From Xanthomonas arboricola (GTDB lineage: Bacteria; Pseudomonadota; Gammaproteobacteria; Xanthomonadales; Xanthomonadaceae), in NCBI RefSeq assembly GCF_002940665.1, contig NZ_MIGY01000001.1, positions 1,240,001 to 1,304,000 of the forward strand: a DNA stretch of 64,000 bases. Direction: 5' to 3'. The translations under genes were made by a program, and so were the position numbers. The notes under the pieces are model-generated. The model made no database searches and was not told the DNA's origin. It was given only the letters and a program-made list of their open reading frames with translations. Shown here piece after piece: positions 32,275 through 40,905 of this stretch (positions are counted from its first letter, which is position 1; every line of letters starts with the position of its first letter).

Positions 32275-32652
32275 TCACGCATTCGGCGTCTCGTCATCCC
32301 AGCTTCCGGAACTGAACAGTTTCCAACCTGTTACCACACCGGCGATCGCCCCGGCCACTTCCAGCACCACGCGCGACCCCAGTTCGTTGGGATCGTGGAT
32401 CTTGGCCAGCGCCAGACGCGCATAGAGCGGCGACTCCAGCCGCACGATGCTGGTGTAGACGAGATTCCAGATGTCGTAACCACCGCCGATGGCGACCGCG
32501 AGCAGACAGGCGATGCCCAGCGTATGCCCGTGGGTGAAGTGCAGACGCCGGCCGATGTGCTCCACCGCAGCGAAGACCAGCACGCCCAGCACCAACGCGA
32601 TCAGGCCGGCCTCCAGCGAGCCGAGCAGACCGAAGTGCAGGGGCAGATTCAT
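32275..32652 (-). CDS. Small inner-membrane protein of unknown function
   Basis: The 125-residue protein has three likely transmembrane segments (GLIALVLGVLVFAAVEHI, LGIACLLAVAIGGGYDIW, VLEVAGAIAGVVTGWKLF) and no recognised domain. The last residues (SSGSWDDETPNA) are polar. It lies between an EF-hand gene and the Cys-rich protein on the minus strand. Confidence 0.7.
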   Translation of the reverse strand: MNLPLHFGLLGSLEAGLIALVLGVLVFAAVEHIGRRLHFTHGHTLGIACLLAVAIGGGYDIWNLVYTSIVRLESPLYARLALAKIHDPNELGSRVVLEVAGAIAGVVTGWKLFSSGSWDDETPNA

Positions 32653-32789
32653 CGTCGGGATCCAGGTGGCAGGCGCATCAGTCTAGCGGTTGCGGGCGAT
32701 GGATCCGCGCCGGAGCCGCAAGCGCAGGCGGTCAGGCGCGTGCGGATCGACCAAGCGCTCCGATTGCCCGCTGCTGCGACATGCCGCGC

Positions 32790-32987
32790 TCACGCATCGT
32801 CCTGCCCCCGCGCACTCACCTGCGCCTCGCCTTCTTCGTCCCATCGCACGCTGACCGAGATCGGCTTGCAGCACACCTGACAATCCTCGATGTAATGCTG
32901 GTCGCCGCCGGTCAGATCCAGCGTCAGGGTGATCCACTCCCCGCAATACGGGCAGGCGATATCGATGAAGCGTTCCGGGTCGGACAT
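32790..32987 (-). CDS. CPXCG-type cysteine-rich protein
   Basis: The 65-residue protein has CPYCG (13-17) and DCQVCC (35-40) pairs, a zinc-ribbon-like four-Cys site of the CPXCG family found in many Gammaproteobacteria. AAGGA lies at good spacing before ATG at 32987. Function unknown, probably a metal-binding adaptor. Confidence 0.88.
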   Translation of the reverse strand: MSDPERFIDIACPYCGEWITLTLDLTGGDQHYIEDCQVCCKPISVSVRWDEEGEAQVSARGQDDA

Positions 32988-33066
32988 GGCAATTCCTTGC
33001 AGCGGCGTGGGGTGATGCACAACATGGACAGTCCGGTGGCCGGGTCACCGCCTGCGGCGCGGTTGC

Positions 33067-33828
33067 TCAGTTGACCGGCACATCGAACGCGGTATCCGGC
33101 ATCGGCTCGGGACGGAAGGTGAAATGCCACCACTCCATCGGATAGTTGGCAAATCCCTCCGCCGCCATCGCACCCAACAGCTGCTGGCGATGGGCCCGCT
33201 GGGCAGGACTGATGTCGCGCGCATCGGTGTGCGCACGCGCATCGAAGAAATCGAAGTCGGTGCCCATCGCCACCGGCTGGCACGGGCCCTGCCGGCAATC
33301 GAGCAAGCCCAGGTCCAGCGTCGCGCCACGGCTATGCCCCGAAGTCTCGGCAATGTAGTCGCCCAACAGCGCGCGCTTGTCCACACGCGGGTAGTACTGC
33401 GCCTTGGTCGACTGGTCCTGCAGATCCGCAGCCCAGGTCACGAACGCCTGCACCGCCCGCACCGGCCGGTAGCAGTCGAACACTTGCAGTCGATATCCCT
33501 GGGTCTTGAGCGACCGCGCCACCCGCGCCAGGGCCTGCGCCGCCGGACGCAGCAAATAGCACGTGGGCGCCTCATACCCCGGCACCACGCGCCCGGTGAA
33601 GTTGTTGCTGCCCGCATAACGCATGTCCACCGCGATCTCCGGCGCAAGGCCCCGCACATCGACCAGACCGGCCTGTGCGGCGGTCGTTGCCGGCGAGAGA
33701 ATGGGAGCCGCTTGCACGTTGAGGCCTGCGCACAGAAGAACCAGCGCAGACACCTGCCACCCGATGCGCTGCAGGGTGCATGCGACGTGGTGCGATACGC
33801 GATTTACCGGGAATCGTGCTTGCGTCAT
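33067..33828 (-). CDS. D-alanyl-D-alanine dipeptidase (VanX/DdpX-like, M15D)
   Basis: VanX-like enzymes split free D-Ala-D-Ala and let cells reuse D-Ala from murein. The 253-residue protein has an N-terminal signal/anchor (about 23-40), so it acts in the periplasm or outside. The zinc site is SGHSRGATLD (His165, Asp172) plus EWWHF (Glu232 base, His235). FDCYRPVRAVQAF is the conserved substrate region. It is downstream of the T4SS-type toxin gene on the same strand, separated by a 16-bp hairpin, and is probably an independent housekeeping gene. Confidence 0.9.
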   Translation of the reverse strand: MTQARFPVNRVSHHVACTLQRIGWQVSALVLLCAGLNVQAAPILSPATTAAQAGLVDVRGLAPEIAVDMRYAGSNNFTGRVVPGYEAPTCYLLRPAAQALARVARSLKTQGYRLQVFDCYRPVRAVQAFVTWAADLQDQSTKAQYYPRVDKRALLGDYIAETSGHSRGATLDLGLLDCRQGPCQPVAMGTDFDFFDARAHTDARDISPAQRAHRQQLLGAMAAEGFANYPMEWWHFTFRPEPMPDTAFDVPVN

Positions 33829-33981
33829 GCGCCAAGCATAAGCCACCACAAGCAAGCTGCCTGCACAGGAGCGCTCGAACAGGCAAAGCACGTGGCTCGC
33901 TTGACGAACAACGGCTCGGGACGGACAGACCGGATCGCTGCGCTCGCCATCTACACATCGACGCACTATCCCCGCTCCTGC

Positions 33982-34020
33982 GCAATCGCCAGTCCGGTCG
34001 AATGCCGGACTGGCGATTGC
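33982..34020 (-). terminator. 16-bp perfect hairpin after the X-Tfe gene
   Basis: GCAATCGCCAGTCCGG and its exact complement, with a 7-nt loop, lie about 35 bp after the toxin stop codon. There is no T-run, but the stem is strong. Confidence 0.55.
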
Positions 34021-34053
34021 TGTCGCACAGATTCGCAACCTGATGAGAGGTGC

Positions 34054-36009
34054 CTAGCGTGCAGGACCCGATTGCGTCTGCGCGGTCTGCGTGCGCTGCT
34101 GATCCTCCTGACTCTGCCGCTGCGTTTCCGCTGTGAGCTGTTGCTGACTCTGCTCCAGCGGCACCGATGCGGCCTGCTGCTTGTCCACGTAGGCACGATT
34201 CACATCGAGCGGGTTGTTGGGATTGCGCTCCACCGCAATCAACCCCTTGCCATTGGTGCTCGGCAGCAACTCGTCGATACGCGACATCCCACTGACCTTG
34301 GCTTCGAACGCGATTTGGCCAGCGGCACGCTGCATCTCGTCGCGACTATTGAAGCCGCCGTTCGGCCCATGCTTCTGAAGATGTTCCATGGCCTGCTTGA
34401 CCAAAGGATCGACTGGACGTTGCGTTTCCCCAGCGACGGACGCGGAGAGCTTGGCCTCGCCAGCGTTCTTAGCCTGGCCCTGTTGCTTGCCGAGCGCTTC
34501 GAGCGTGGCCTTATCGGCGATCCCCGTCGGCTCCATGCCCTTCTCGCGCTGCAGGTTTGCTACCACTTCCTTGGTCCTGTCGCCGTAATAGCCGGTACCG
34601 GACAGCAACTTGCCGCTGTTGTCCTTCATCCCGAGTTCGATCAGGGCCTGCTGCATTGCCTTTATATCCGCACCTTGCTCGCCCGGCCGCAACGATGTGC
34701 GTGTCGGATGGTCCTGATTCTGCGACTGCGTCTGCTGCCTGTCCTGCAGCAGGTCGCGCGCCTTGGCGAACGGATCGGACGCAAACAACCTGGCGTTCTG
34801 GTTGTTGGCCAGATACGTGTCCAAGGGCATGGTGTTGACGCCCTTTGTGCCGCTGGACTGGCTGACCTGCAGTTCGCCGCTCTTCGGGTCGCGCACCACC
34901 ATCAGGATGTGATCGATGCCCTTCCAATGGTCATGCCCCGAATTCCGGCTGGCATCCACGCCGATGACCATGCCTTCCTTCAACGCACCGGGCTTGAACA
35001 GGTCCTGGCCCTGTAGCAGCACGCCGGAATCGTCAAACGCTTTCTTGACAATGCCGCCGGAGCCATTCATTCCTTGCGCCAGCATGTCCTGGCGGCCGAA
35101 GACGTCGCGGCCGGCCTTCTGATTGATCTCCCGCATCGTGGCGTTCTGCAGCTCGGACACCCAGCCGGAGCAGTCGATGTAGCCCTGCTCCAGGTGCTTG
35201 CCGTCCACGCCCGGATGGAAGAGCCGGTGGCCTTTGATATTGATCGCGTACTTCACATCGTCGTACTTGACGCCCATCTCATACGCGGCGGTGAGCTTGA
35301 TTGCGTCTTGACTGGCCTGCCCGGCCGCAGCAGCCGGATGCGACTGCACGCGGGCCGGCGCAGCCGGCTGCTGCGACTGGCCCTCGGCAACCGGCTTGAT
35401 GCCCTTTTCCGGGATGGCGATATGGTCGAACTTGGTGTCCCAGTATTTCAGAAAGGTCTTGGCCATGTCCTGATCGGACATCTTCTTGAACTCGGCCAGC
35501 GAGCTGCCGGTGTAAGCCTCGAACTGTTTGGCACCGGCCGCATCCTTTTCGCGCGGCACGTTGTTGATGATGTTCGCGCGCGTATCTGCACGCGCGAAAC
35601 TGCCGCCGGCAACCGCCGCCTGGACCGACCGATAGCCGGCAGCGCCCTGCTGGTGCGCCATGTACATATCCAGCCCGTCGGGCTGCGGCTTGCCAGACAG
35701 GTAAGGACGATTGTCTTTATCGTGCTGGCGGGTCAGCGACCTCGCATTGTCCTGATACAAACGCGCCGCGGCGTCGGTATTGGCCACAGCATCCAATTCA
35801 CGGCCGCTGATGCCATAGGCCGCGGCGGTACCCGGAGTGAACTGGAACAAGCCCTTGGCGCTGTTGGGGCCACGGCTGGCCTGCTCGTCGAACCTGCCGC
35901 CGGTTTCGATATAGGCAAAACGCATGAAATCGTCGACCGGAATGCGGCGTTCCCTGGCTTCACGCTCGATGATGTCGAGGTTCTCGGCCTTCGTGTAATC
36001 GCGTGCCAT
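34054..36009 (-). CDS. Putative type IV secretion effector (X-Tfe): multidomain murein hydrolase with XVIPCD
   Basis: The 651-residue protein has no signal peptide. In order: a lysozyme/lytic-transglycosylase-like domain (1-160; ETGG with Glu35, then GLFQF 53-57); an NlpC/P60- or CHAP-like cysteine peptidase (about 240-410; DCSGW with Cys280, IDHILMVV with His367); a PG_binding_1 domain (440-507); and a C-terminal part (about 535-626) matching the XVIPCD signal (SGMSRIDEL, GLIAVERNP, NRAYVDKQQAASVPLEQS), ending in a Gln-rich tail. XVIPCD proteins are toxins moved into rival bacteria by the Xanthomonas VirB/VirD4 system. AAGGAG lies 8 bp before the ATG. The upstream gene and its paralogue are candidate immunity genes. 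The VirB machinery is not in the window. Confidence 0.85.
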   Translation of the reverse strand: MARDYTKAENLDIIEREARERRIPVDDFMRFAYIETGGRFDEQASRGPNSAKGLFQFTPGTAAAYGISGRELDAVANTDAAARLYQDNARSLTRQHDKDNRPYLSGKPQPDGLDMYMAHQQGAAGYRSVQAAVAGGSFARADTRANIINNVPREKDAAGAKQFEAYTGSSLAEFKKMSDQDMAKTFLKYWDTKFDHIAIPEKGIKPVAEGQSQQPAAPARVQSHPAAAAGQASQDAIKLTAAYEMGVKYDDVKYAINIKGHRLFHPGVDGKHLEQGYIDCSGWVSELQNATMREINQKAGRDVFGRQDMLAQGMNGSGGIVKKAFDDSGVLLQGQDLFKPGALKEGMVIGVDASRNSGHDHWKGIDHILMVVRDPKSGELQVSQSSGTKGVNTMPLDTYLANNQNARLFASDPFAKARDLLQDRQQTQSQNQDHPTRTSLRPGEQGADIKAMQQALIELGMKDNSGKLLSGTGYYGDRTKEVVANLQREKGMEPTGIADKATLEALGKQQGQAKNAGEAKLSASVAGETQRPVDPLVKQAMEHLQKHGPNGGFNSRDEMQRAAGQIAFEAKVSGMSRIDELLPSTNGKGLIAVERNPNNPLDVNRAYVDKQQAASVPLEQSQQQLTAETQRQSQEDQQRTQTAQTQSGPAR

Positions 36010-36178
36010 CTCGTGTTACTCCTTGAGGTTGATATACGGCGCTGGGCGCCGACAAGGTCAACCGAGCTCGTCCATGAGCTAATTGGTGTGCGGTCAACAA
36101 GACTGTTCGGTGTTGCAAGTCGCAATTTCTTGCTGCTGCCGCTGCATCGCTCCGTGGAGCGGCGCACCGACCGATTCA

Positions 36179-36961
36179 CTAGAGGTCTTTCGGCAGGTAC
36201 TGGCCGCTCGCTTGGTCATACACATAGACCACCGCATCGGATGCATCGAGCATGCGCACCCGGCCGGGACCGGAAACAACCGTGCCCTGCAACGCCACCT
36301 GCATGGCCGGCATCCGCTCGCCGGGCACCGGCTGGAAGCTCAGCGTGCCGGTGCTGGAGACGTGCGGAACGCTGCCCTGTTCGTCGCTGCTGAGCTCGTT
36401 CTCTTCGCCGGCTGCAAGCGTTCCACGGTAGACCCAGCCCTGGTAGTCGCCCAGGTCGTTCTTGTCCGGATCGAAGGTAAATAGCGCAAAACCGAAGCTG
36501 GTGACGCCATTGTCGACACTGGAGGTCGGCACCGCCAACAGTAGGTGGCCGTTGTCCAGGATGTGCCGCTGCGGCTTGCGCGCCTCGTCGACGGCGTCGG
36601 CGCGCTCGTAGCCGCCGAAACGGCCCACGTATTGTTGCGCATGGAACAGCATCCACGGTCGCTCGCTGTCCGGCGCGGTCAGCAGAAACGTGGCCTGGCT
36701 GATCGACACGCCTTCGCCCGGATCCGGGAAGGTCTCGGCTTCGTCGTTGCCGTACTTGTTGGGCGTGGCGTAGGCGAAACCGGTGTAGTACTGCTTGCCG
36801 CCCAGATCGAAATGCTGGCCGTGCCAGAAACTGGCAACAGCACCGTTATCGATCTGGTACGAGAGCGCGCCGTCCCCATCCATGCCGTAAATCAGATACA
36901 GCACGCTCCCCGGGTAGGGCGGTGCCACGGTCGTGACGGCTACTTGAGTGTCGTTGGACAT
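36179..36961 (-). CDS. Candidate cytosolic-type paralogue of the toxin immunity protein
   Basis: The 260-residue protein is clearly paralogous to the lipoprotein at 37364-38269. Shared segments include FDLGGK(Q/H)YYTGFA, PDP(A/G)xGVSISQAT, LFHAQQ, KPQR, GHLLLA(V/L)PT and D(L/M)GDY(Q/K)GWVY. It has no signal peptide, starting MSNDTQVAVTT. No known enzyme motif was seen; the fold looks all-beta. It ends 169 bp before the start of the X-Tfe gene, the usual place for an immunity gene. An immunity protein against a periplasm-acting murein hydrolase should be exported, so this copy may be a degenerate or retargeted version. An alternative is that it acts in the cytosol as a chaperone or inhibitor. 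Confidence 0.7.
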   Translation of the reverse strand: MSNDTQVAVTTVAPPYPGSVLYLIYGMDGDGALSYQIDNGAVASFWHGQHFDLGGKQYYTGFAYATPNKYGNDEAETFPDPGEGVSISQATFLLTAPDSERPWMLFHAQQYVGRFGGYERADAVDEARKPQRHILDNGHLLLAVPTSSVDNGVTSFGFALFTFDPDKNDLGDYQGWVYRGTLAAGEENELSSDEQGSVPHVSSTGTLSFQPVPGERMPAMQVALQGTVVSGPGRVRMLDASDAVVYVYDQASGQYLPKDL

Positions 36962-37363
36962 GTGCAGAACATCCTGTATGTGTTGAAGAAGCCGGAACTA
37001 CAACCGCAAATCCCGACATGTCATGCCCCGTGTCCGGAAAGGCCGTCATCTTGCGCATCGCGGACATCGCCCGACCCGCACAGACGCAGCTGTCGCAGGC
37101 GCGGCTTCGGACAGAAAACGGTGGATTGCGATCCGGCCCCAAGACAGGGGCGATGATGGCGATTCGCGCATGGCAAACCGCAAGCCGGCGATCCACTCCG
37201 GCATTTCGGGCGAGTGCAGCATCCATTGCCGCTCGCGAATGACTCGCCTGATCATCAGGCCCCGTGGGCGAATCTTATCCAGTTCCCGCGCCCGAAACCA
37301 GCCGGCTCTGCCGACCGGTCCGCGCCCCGTGCCGCCCCGCAACGGACCGGCACACGGAAAGGC
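36962..37363. other. Gap between the two immunity paralogues
   Basis: No hairpin with a T-run or clear promoter was seen. A minus-strand open frame of about 98 codons (37046-37342, MRGGTGRG...) has a central stretch VIRERQWMLHSPEMPEWIAG that might be coding, but it has no family match I recognise and no good ribosome site; it is listed only as an uncertain reading frame. The gap may be a remnant of the duplication that made the two paralogues. Confidence 0.3.
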
Positions 37364-38269
37364 TCAGCGATCCAGCGGCGGTGTGTACTGGTGTTTGGCT
37401 GCGTCGTAGGTATAGGTGACCCCGTCGGCCGGGCCGAGGCTGCGGACCTTGCCGGGGCCGACAATGGCGGTACCACGCATGGCCACACGCAGGCTCGGCA
37501 TCGATCCACTGCCGGGTTCGAAGCTCAGCGTGCCGGTGCTCGACGCGCACTTCATGTTGCCCTCATCGTCGCAGGCCGCGCTGTTGTCTTCGCCGGTGGC
37601 CACAGTGCCCAGGTAGACCCAGCCCTTGTAGTCGCCCATGTCGTTCTTGTTCGGATCGAAGGAAAACACGGCGAAACCCGCGCTGCTGATGCCGTCGGCG
37701 AAGCGCGTGGTCGGCAGCGCGAGCAGCAGGTGGCCATCCTTGGTCTCGGTGCGCTGCGGCTTGCGCTTCGGGTCCAGCGTGTCGGCCTTCTCGTTGCCGC
37801 CGAAATCGCCAGCCCATTGCTGCGCATGGAACAGCCCCCATGCCGGTTTGCCACCCGCGTCGTCCAGCACATAGGTCGCCTGGCTGATGCTGACGCCGAC
37901 GGCAGGGTCCGGATAGTTCTCTTCCTCGGATTTGCCGTACTTGCCGGGGCCCGCGTTGGCGAAGCCGGTGTAGTAATGCTTGCCGCCAAGGTCGAAGCGG
38001 TAGCCGTACCAAAAGCTGGCCAAGGCGCCATTGTCGATGGTGTAGGACTCCGATCCGTCGCCCTTGATTCCATAGATGTCGGCGAGCACATGCCCGGGTG
38101 CCGGCACCTCGGCGTCGGCCGTGGCAGGACTCGCCGCCGCTGGCGCAGCAGCAGGAGCGCTCTGCGAGGGCGATGCCTGCACGTCTCCGGGCGCTGCGCC
38201 GGGTGTCCTGGTGCAACCGCCGATCAGCAGGATCGTGGCGGCCCATAGGGCGGTCTTTCCTAGCCTCAT
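37364..38269 (-). CDS. Candidate X-Tfi immunity lipoprotein
   Basis: The 301-residue protein has a lipoprotein signal (ALWAATILLIGGC, Cys19 with lipobox IGGC) and Thr at +2, so outer-membrane sorting is likely. A low-complexity Ala/Pro/Ser linker (20-65) leads to a beta-rich domain paralogous to the protein at 36179-36961. Known X-Tfi immunity proteins of Xanthomonas are lipoproteins that neutralise murein hydrolases in the periplasm, so this copy fits that role. ATG at 38269 is chosen; AAGGA lies 9 bp upstream, and a GTG one codon earlier is possible. The gene order is lipoprotein, paralogue, toxin. The immunity assignment is inferred from position and localisation. Confidence 0.7.
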   Translation of the reverse strand: MRLGKTALWAATILLIGGCTRTPGAAPGDVQASPSQSAPAAAPAAASPATADAEVPAPGHVLADIYGIKGDGSESYTIDNGALASFWYGYRFDLGGKHYYTGFANAGPGKYGKSEEENYPDPAVGVSISQATYVLDDAGGKPAWGLFHAQQWAGDFGGNEKADTLDPKRKPQRTETKDGHLLLALPTTRFADGISSAGFAVFSFDPNKNDMGDYKGWVYLGTVATGEDNSAACDDEGNMKCASSTGTLSFEPGSGSMPSLRVAMRGTAIVGPGKVRSLGPADGVTYTYDAAKHQYTPPLDR

Positions 38270-38378
38270 CACACAAGGTCCTTCAAGAGTTTGGGCGAGC
38301 GGATGCTACCAAGAATGCGGTCGGTATCCAGTACACGCCGCGTTGGTAAGGGTGACGCGAAGCGGTCATGCTGGATTG

Positions 38379-39182
38379 CTACGGCGCATCCGGTTCGATG
38401 GGCGCCGGCGGAAGCTGCAATTGCCGCAGCGCTGGTCGGGTCAACGCATGCAGAATGCGCAAATCCTCGGCATCCAGCGTGCGGGCATCGCTGCCGCGGT
38501 AGTGATGATGAAACGCCTGCAGCGTGGCGGCGGGATCGTCGAGGCTGTAGCCGAGCAAGGCGAGCGCCTGCCAGGGATCGACGCCTGCCGGCGCGGCGGG
38601 GGCATCGGCGGCAGGCCAGCGGCCGAAGCCGGCATCGGCCAGCCGCTTCCAAGGAAACAACGGGCCGGGATCGTTCTTGCGGGCCGGGGCCACGTCTTCA
38701 TGGCCGACGATCTGCGTGCGCGGAATGCGCAGGCGGGTGCACAGGTCGTCCAGCAACACCAGCAGGCTGTCGATCTGGGCAGGCGCGAATGGCTCGCTGC
38801 CGTCGTTGTCCAGTTCGATGCCGATCGACGCGGAGTTGATGTCGGTGATGGTGCCCCAGCGCCCGGCGCCGCCATGCCAGGCGCGCTGGTCGTCGCTGAC
38901 CAGTTGATAGCGCGTGCCATCCTCGCCAATCAGATAGTGCGCACTGACCCGGCCGCCACTATTGCGCCCGCGCAGCGTGCCCAGGCTCTGCCGCACCGAC
39001 TGCTGGTCGGTGAAGTGCAGCACGATCAGGACCGGCCGCCGCGTGTCGTAATTGGGCGAGGGCACCCACCGGGCCAGCGGGTTGCGCTGCGGCGCATGCG
39101 CACACGCCCCCAGTGACAGCACCACCAGACATAGCGCGGCACGTAGCCAGGACGATGGTGACAGCGTTGGAGCAGATGACAT
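38379..39182 (-). CDS. AmiD-like N-acetylmuramoyl-L-alanine amidase lipoprotein
   Basis: This 267-residue enzyme cuts the amide bond between MurNAc and L-Ala in murein or muropeptides. It has a lipoprotein signal with lipobox LGAC (Cys27) and the AmpD/PGRP-type zinc site: LHFTDQQ at the first His, GHEDVAPARKNDPGP at the second His, Asp and Pro. Outer-membrane amidases of this type (E. coli AmiD) process murein fragments in the periplasm. AGGAG at good spacing supports ATG at 39182. It is divergent from the NlpC/P60 gene and next to the toxin locus. Confidence 0.9.
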   Translation of the reverse strand: MSSAPTLSPSSWLRAALCLVVLSLGACAHAPQRNPLARWVPSPNYDTRRPVLIVLHFTDQQSVRQSLGTLRGRNSGGRVSAHYLIGEDGTRYQLVSDDQRAWHGGAGRWGTITDINSASIGIELDNDGSEPFAPAQIDSLLVLLDDLCTRLRIPRTQIVGHEDVAPARKNDPGPLFPWKRLADAGFGRWPAADAPAAPAGVDPWQALALLGYSLDDPAATLQAFHHHYRGSDARTLDAEDLRILHALTRPALRQLQLPPAPIEPDAP

Positions 39183-39492
39183 CGGATTCTCCTGGCGAAA
39201 CGGCAAGGGCCTGCGCTGCGCCAGCACCCTGATGAGCCGCGCAGGCGATGCGCCCATTATCTGCCGTGCGGGCGATGGCGTGCATCACGCGGCCGCAGCC
39301 GGTGGCAGGCAGACTGCACATGCGCAGATACTGACGGGCCTACAGCGCCACTGCGCCATGCGACACGCACCAGGGGATACTTGCGCATGCGTACACTACA
39401 AGCCGGCGCGGTCGGCGCAGGCCCGCGTGCGTGCGGTCGTGGTCCCCTGTAAAAGGCCTCGCCAGTCGCTGCATCCATCAAGAGCCCTCTTC

Positions 39493-40905
39493 ATGCCACT
39501 GTCGCGCCGCTTGCTGACGTTGTTGCTGCTGGTCATCGGACTGTCTTGGGATGCTGCTGCGGCAACTCCTGCCACCCCGATACCGCAAACGGCACCGTTT
39601 GCGGTCAGCGATGCGCAGCTGACCGCCGACTACTGGATCCAGCGCAGCGGCAACGCGCAGACGCTGCGCATGACTGCCGCACAGATCGCCGGCTTCAATG
39701 CGCGCTTGCTGCGTGACGACGGCTCCATGCACGACCTGTCGCAACTGGCCCAGGTGCTGCCGGCGGCCGAGGTGCGCGCGCGTATCGAAACACTGTCGGC
39801 CATACCGACGCGTGCGCTGTACGACAGCGAAGCTCGCAGCATCGATGCCTCTCGCCTTGCGACGCTGCGCCACGCCCTGGCACTGGATGCGCTGCCTGCG
39901 CAGGTCACGCCACGGTTCGCACTGGTGGTGCAGCGCGCGGCATTGCGCACCTTCCCCACCGCGCAACGCGTGTTCAGCACTACCGACGACCACGATATCG
40001 ACCGCTTCCAGGAATCGGCGCTCTACCCCGGCACACCGGTGGCGGTGCTGCACACCAGCGCCGATGGTGCATGGCACTTTGTGCTGGCGGCCAACTATGC
40101 GGCCTGGATCGCCGCCGACCGGATCGCCCTGGGCACGCGTGACGAGGTGCTGGACTACGCACAACGCAGCCCACGGCTGGTGGTCATCGGCGCCCACGTG
40201 CAGAGCGTCTACACCCCGGAAGCACCAGCCATCTCCGCACTGACGCTGGATATGGGCACCAGCGTGCCGCTGCTTGGCGACTGGCCGCCGCAACAGCCGG
40301 TCAACGGCCAGTTGCCACAGGCTGCCTACGTGGTGAAGTTGCCGCTGCGCAACCGCTATGGTCGCTTGCAGCTGGTGCCGGCACTGATCCCGCGCGGCGC
40401 CGATGTGCGCATTGGCCCGCTGCCGGCCACCCATGCAGCGCTGCTGCGGCAGGCGTTCAAATTTCTCGGCGAACGCTATGGCTGGGGCAACGATTACGAT
40501 GCGCGCGACTGCAGTGGTTTCGTGCTGGACGTGTATCGCAGCCTGGGCATTGCATTGCCGCGCAATACCGGAGATCAGGCACGCAGTCCGGCACTGCTCG
40601 GCGTTCCGTTCCAGACGCAGGCAACACTGCCGCAGCACCTGCAGCAACTTGCGCGGCTACAGGTCGGCGATCTGATCTACATCCCCGGACATGTGATGCT
40701 GGTGATCGGACATGAGCACGGTGCGCCATGGGTGATCCATGATGTAGCCGGCGCCAGTTACCGCGACGCAGCCGGCAACGTGCAGCGTGCGCGCTTGAAT
40801 GGTGTGTCGGTGACGCCGCTGCTGCCCTTGCTCGCCAGCGACGGCACACCGTTTGTCGATCACATCACCCGCATCCAACGCATCGCACCGATTGGCTCCC
40901 CATGA
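39493..40905 (+). CDS. Exported SH3/NlpC-P60 murein endopeptidase
   Basis: The 470-residue protein has a signal peptide (LLTLLLLVIGLSWDAAA), an N-terminal region and SH3-like beta domains (about 145-300), then a C-terminal NlpC/P60 peptidase with catalytic Cys340 (DCSGFVLDVYRS) and His400 (GHVMLVIGHE). Such enzymes cut gamma-D-Glu-diamino-acid bonds in murein peptides, releasing L-Ala-D-Glu dipeptides. Its stop codon overlaps the start of the dipeptide epimerase (ATGA at 40902-40905). That pairing gives a direct metabolic link: the endopeptidase makes the dipeptide and the epimerase processes it. Confidence 0.9.
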   Translation: MPLSRRLLTLLLLVIGLSWDAAAATPATPIPQTAPFAVSDAQLTADYWIQRSGNAQTLRMTAAQIAGFNARLLRDDGSMHDLSQLAQVLPAAEVRARIETLSAIPTRALYDSEARSIDASRLATLRHALALDALPAQVTPRFALVVQRAALRTFPTAQRVFSTTDDHDIDRFQESALYPGTPVAVLHTSADGAWHFVLAANYAAWIAADRIALGTRDEVLDYAQRSPRLVVIGAHVQSVYTPEAPAISALTLDMGTSVPLLGDWPPQQPVNGQLPQAAYVVKLPLRNRYGRLQLVPALIPRGADVRIGPLPATHAALLRQAFKFLGERYGWGNDYDARDCSGFVLDVYRSLGIALPRNTGDQARSPALLGVPFQTQATLPQHLQQLARLQVGDLIYIPGHVMLVIGHEHGAPWVIHDVAGASYRDAAGNVQRARLNGVSVTPLLPLLASDGTPFVDHITRIQRIAPIGSP

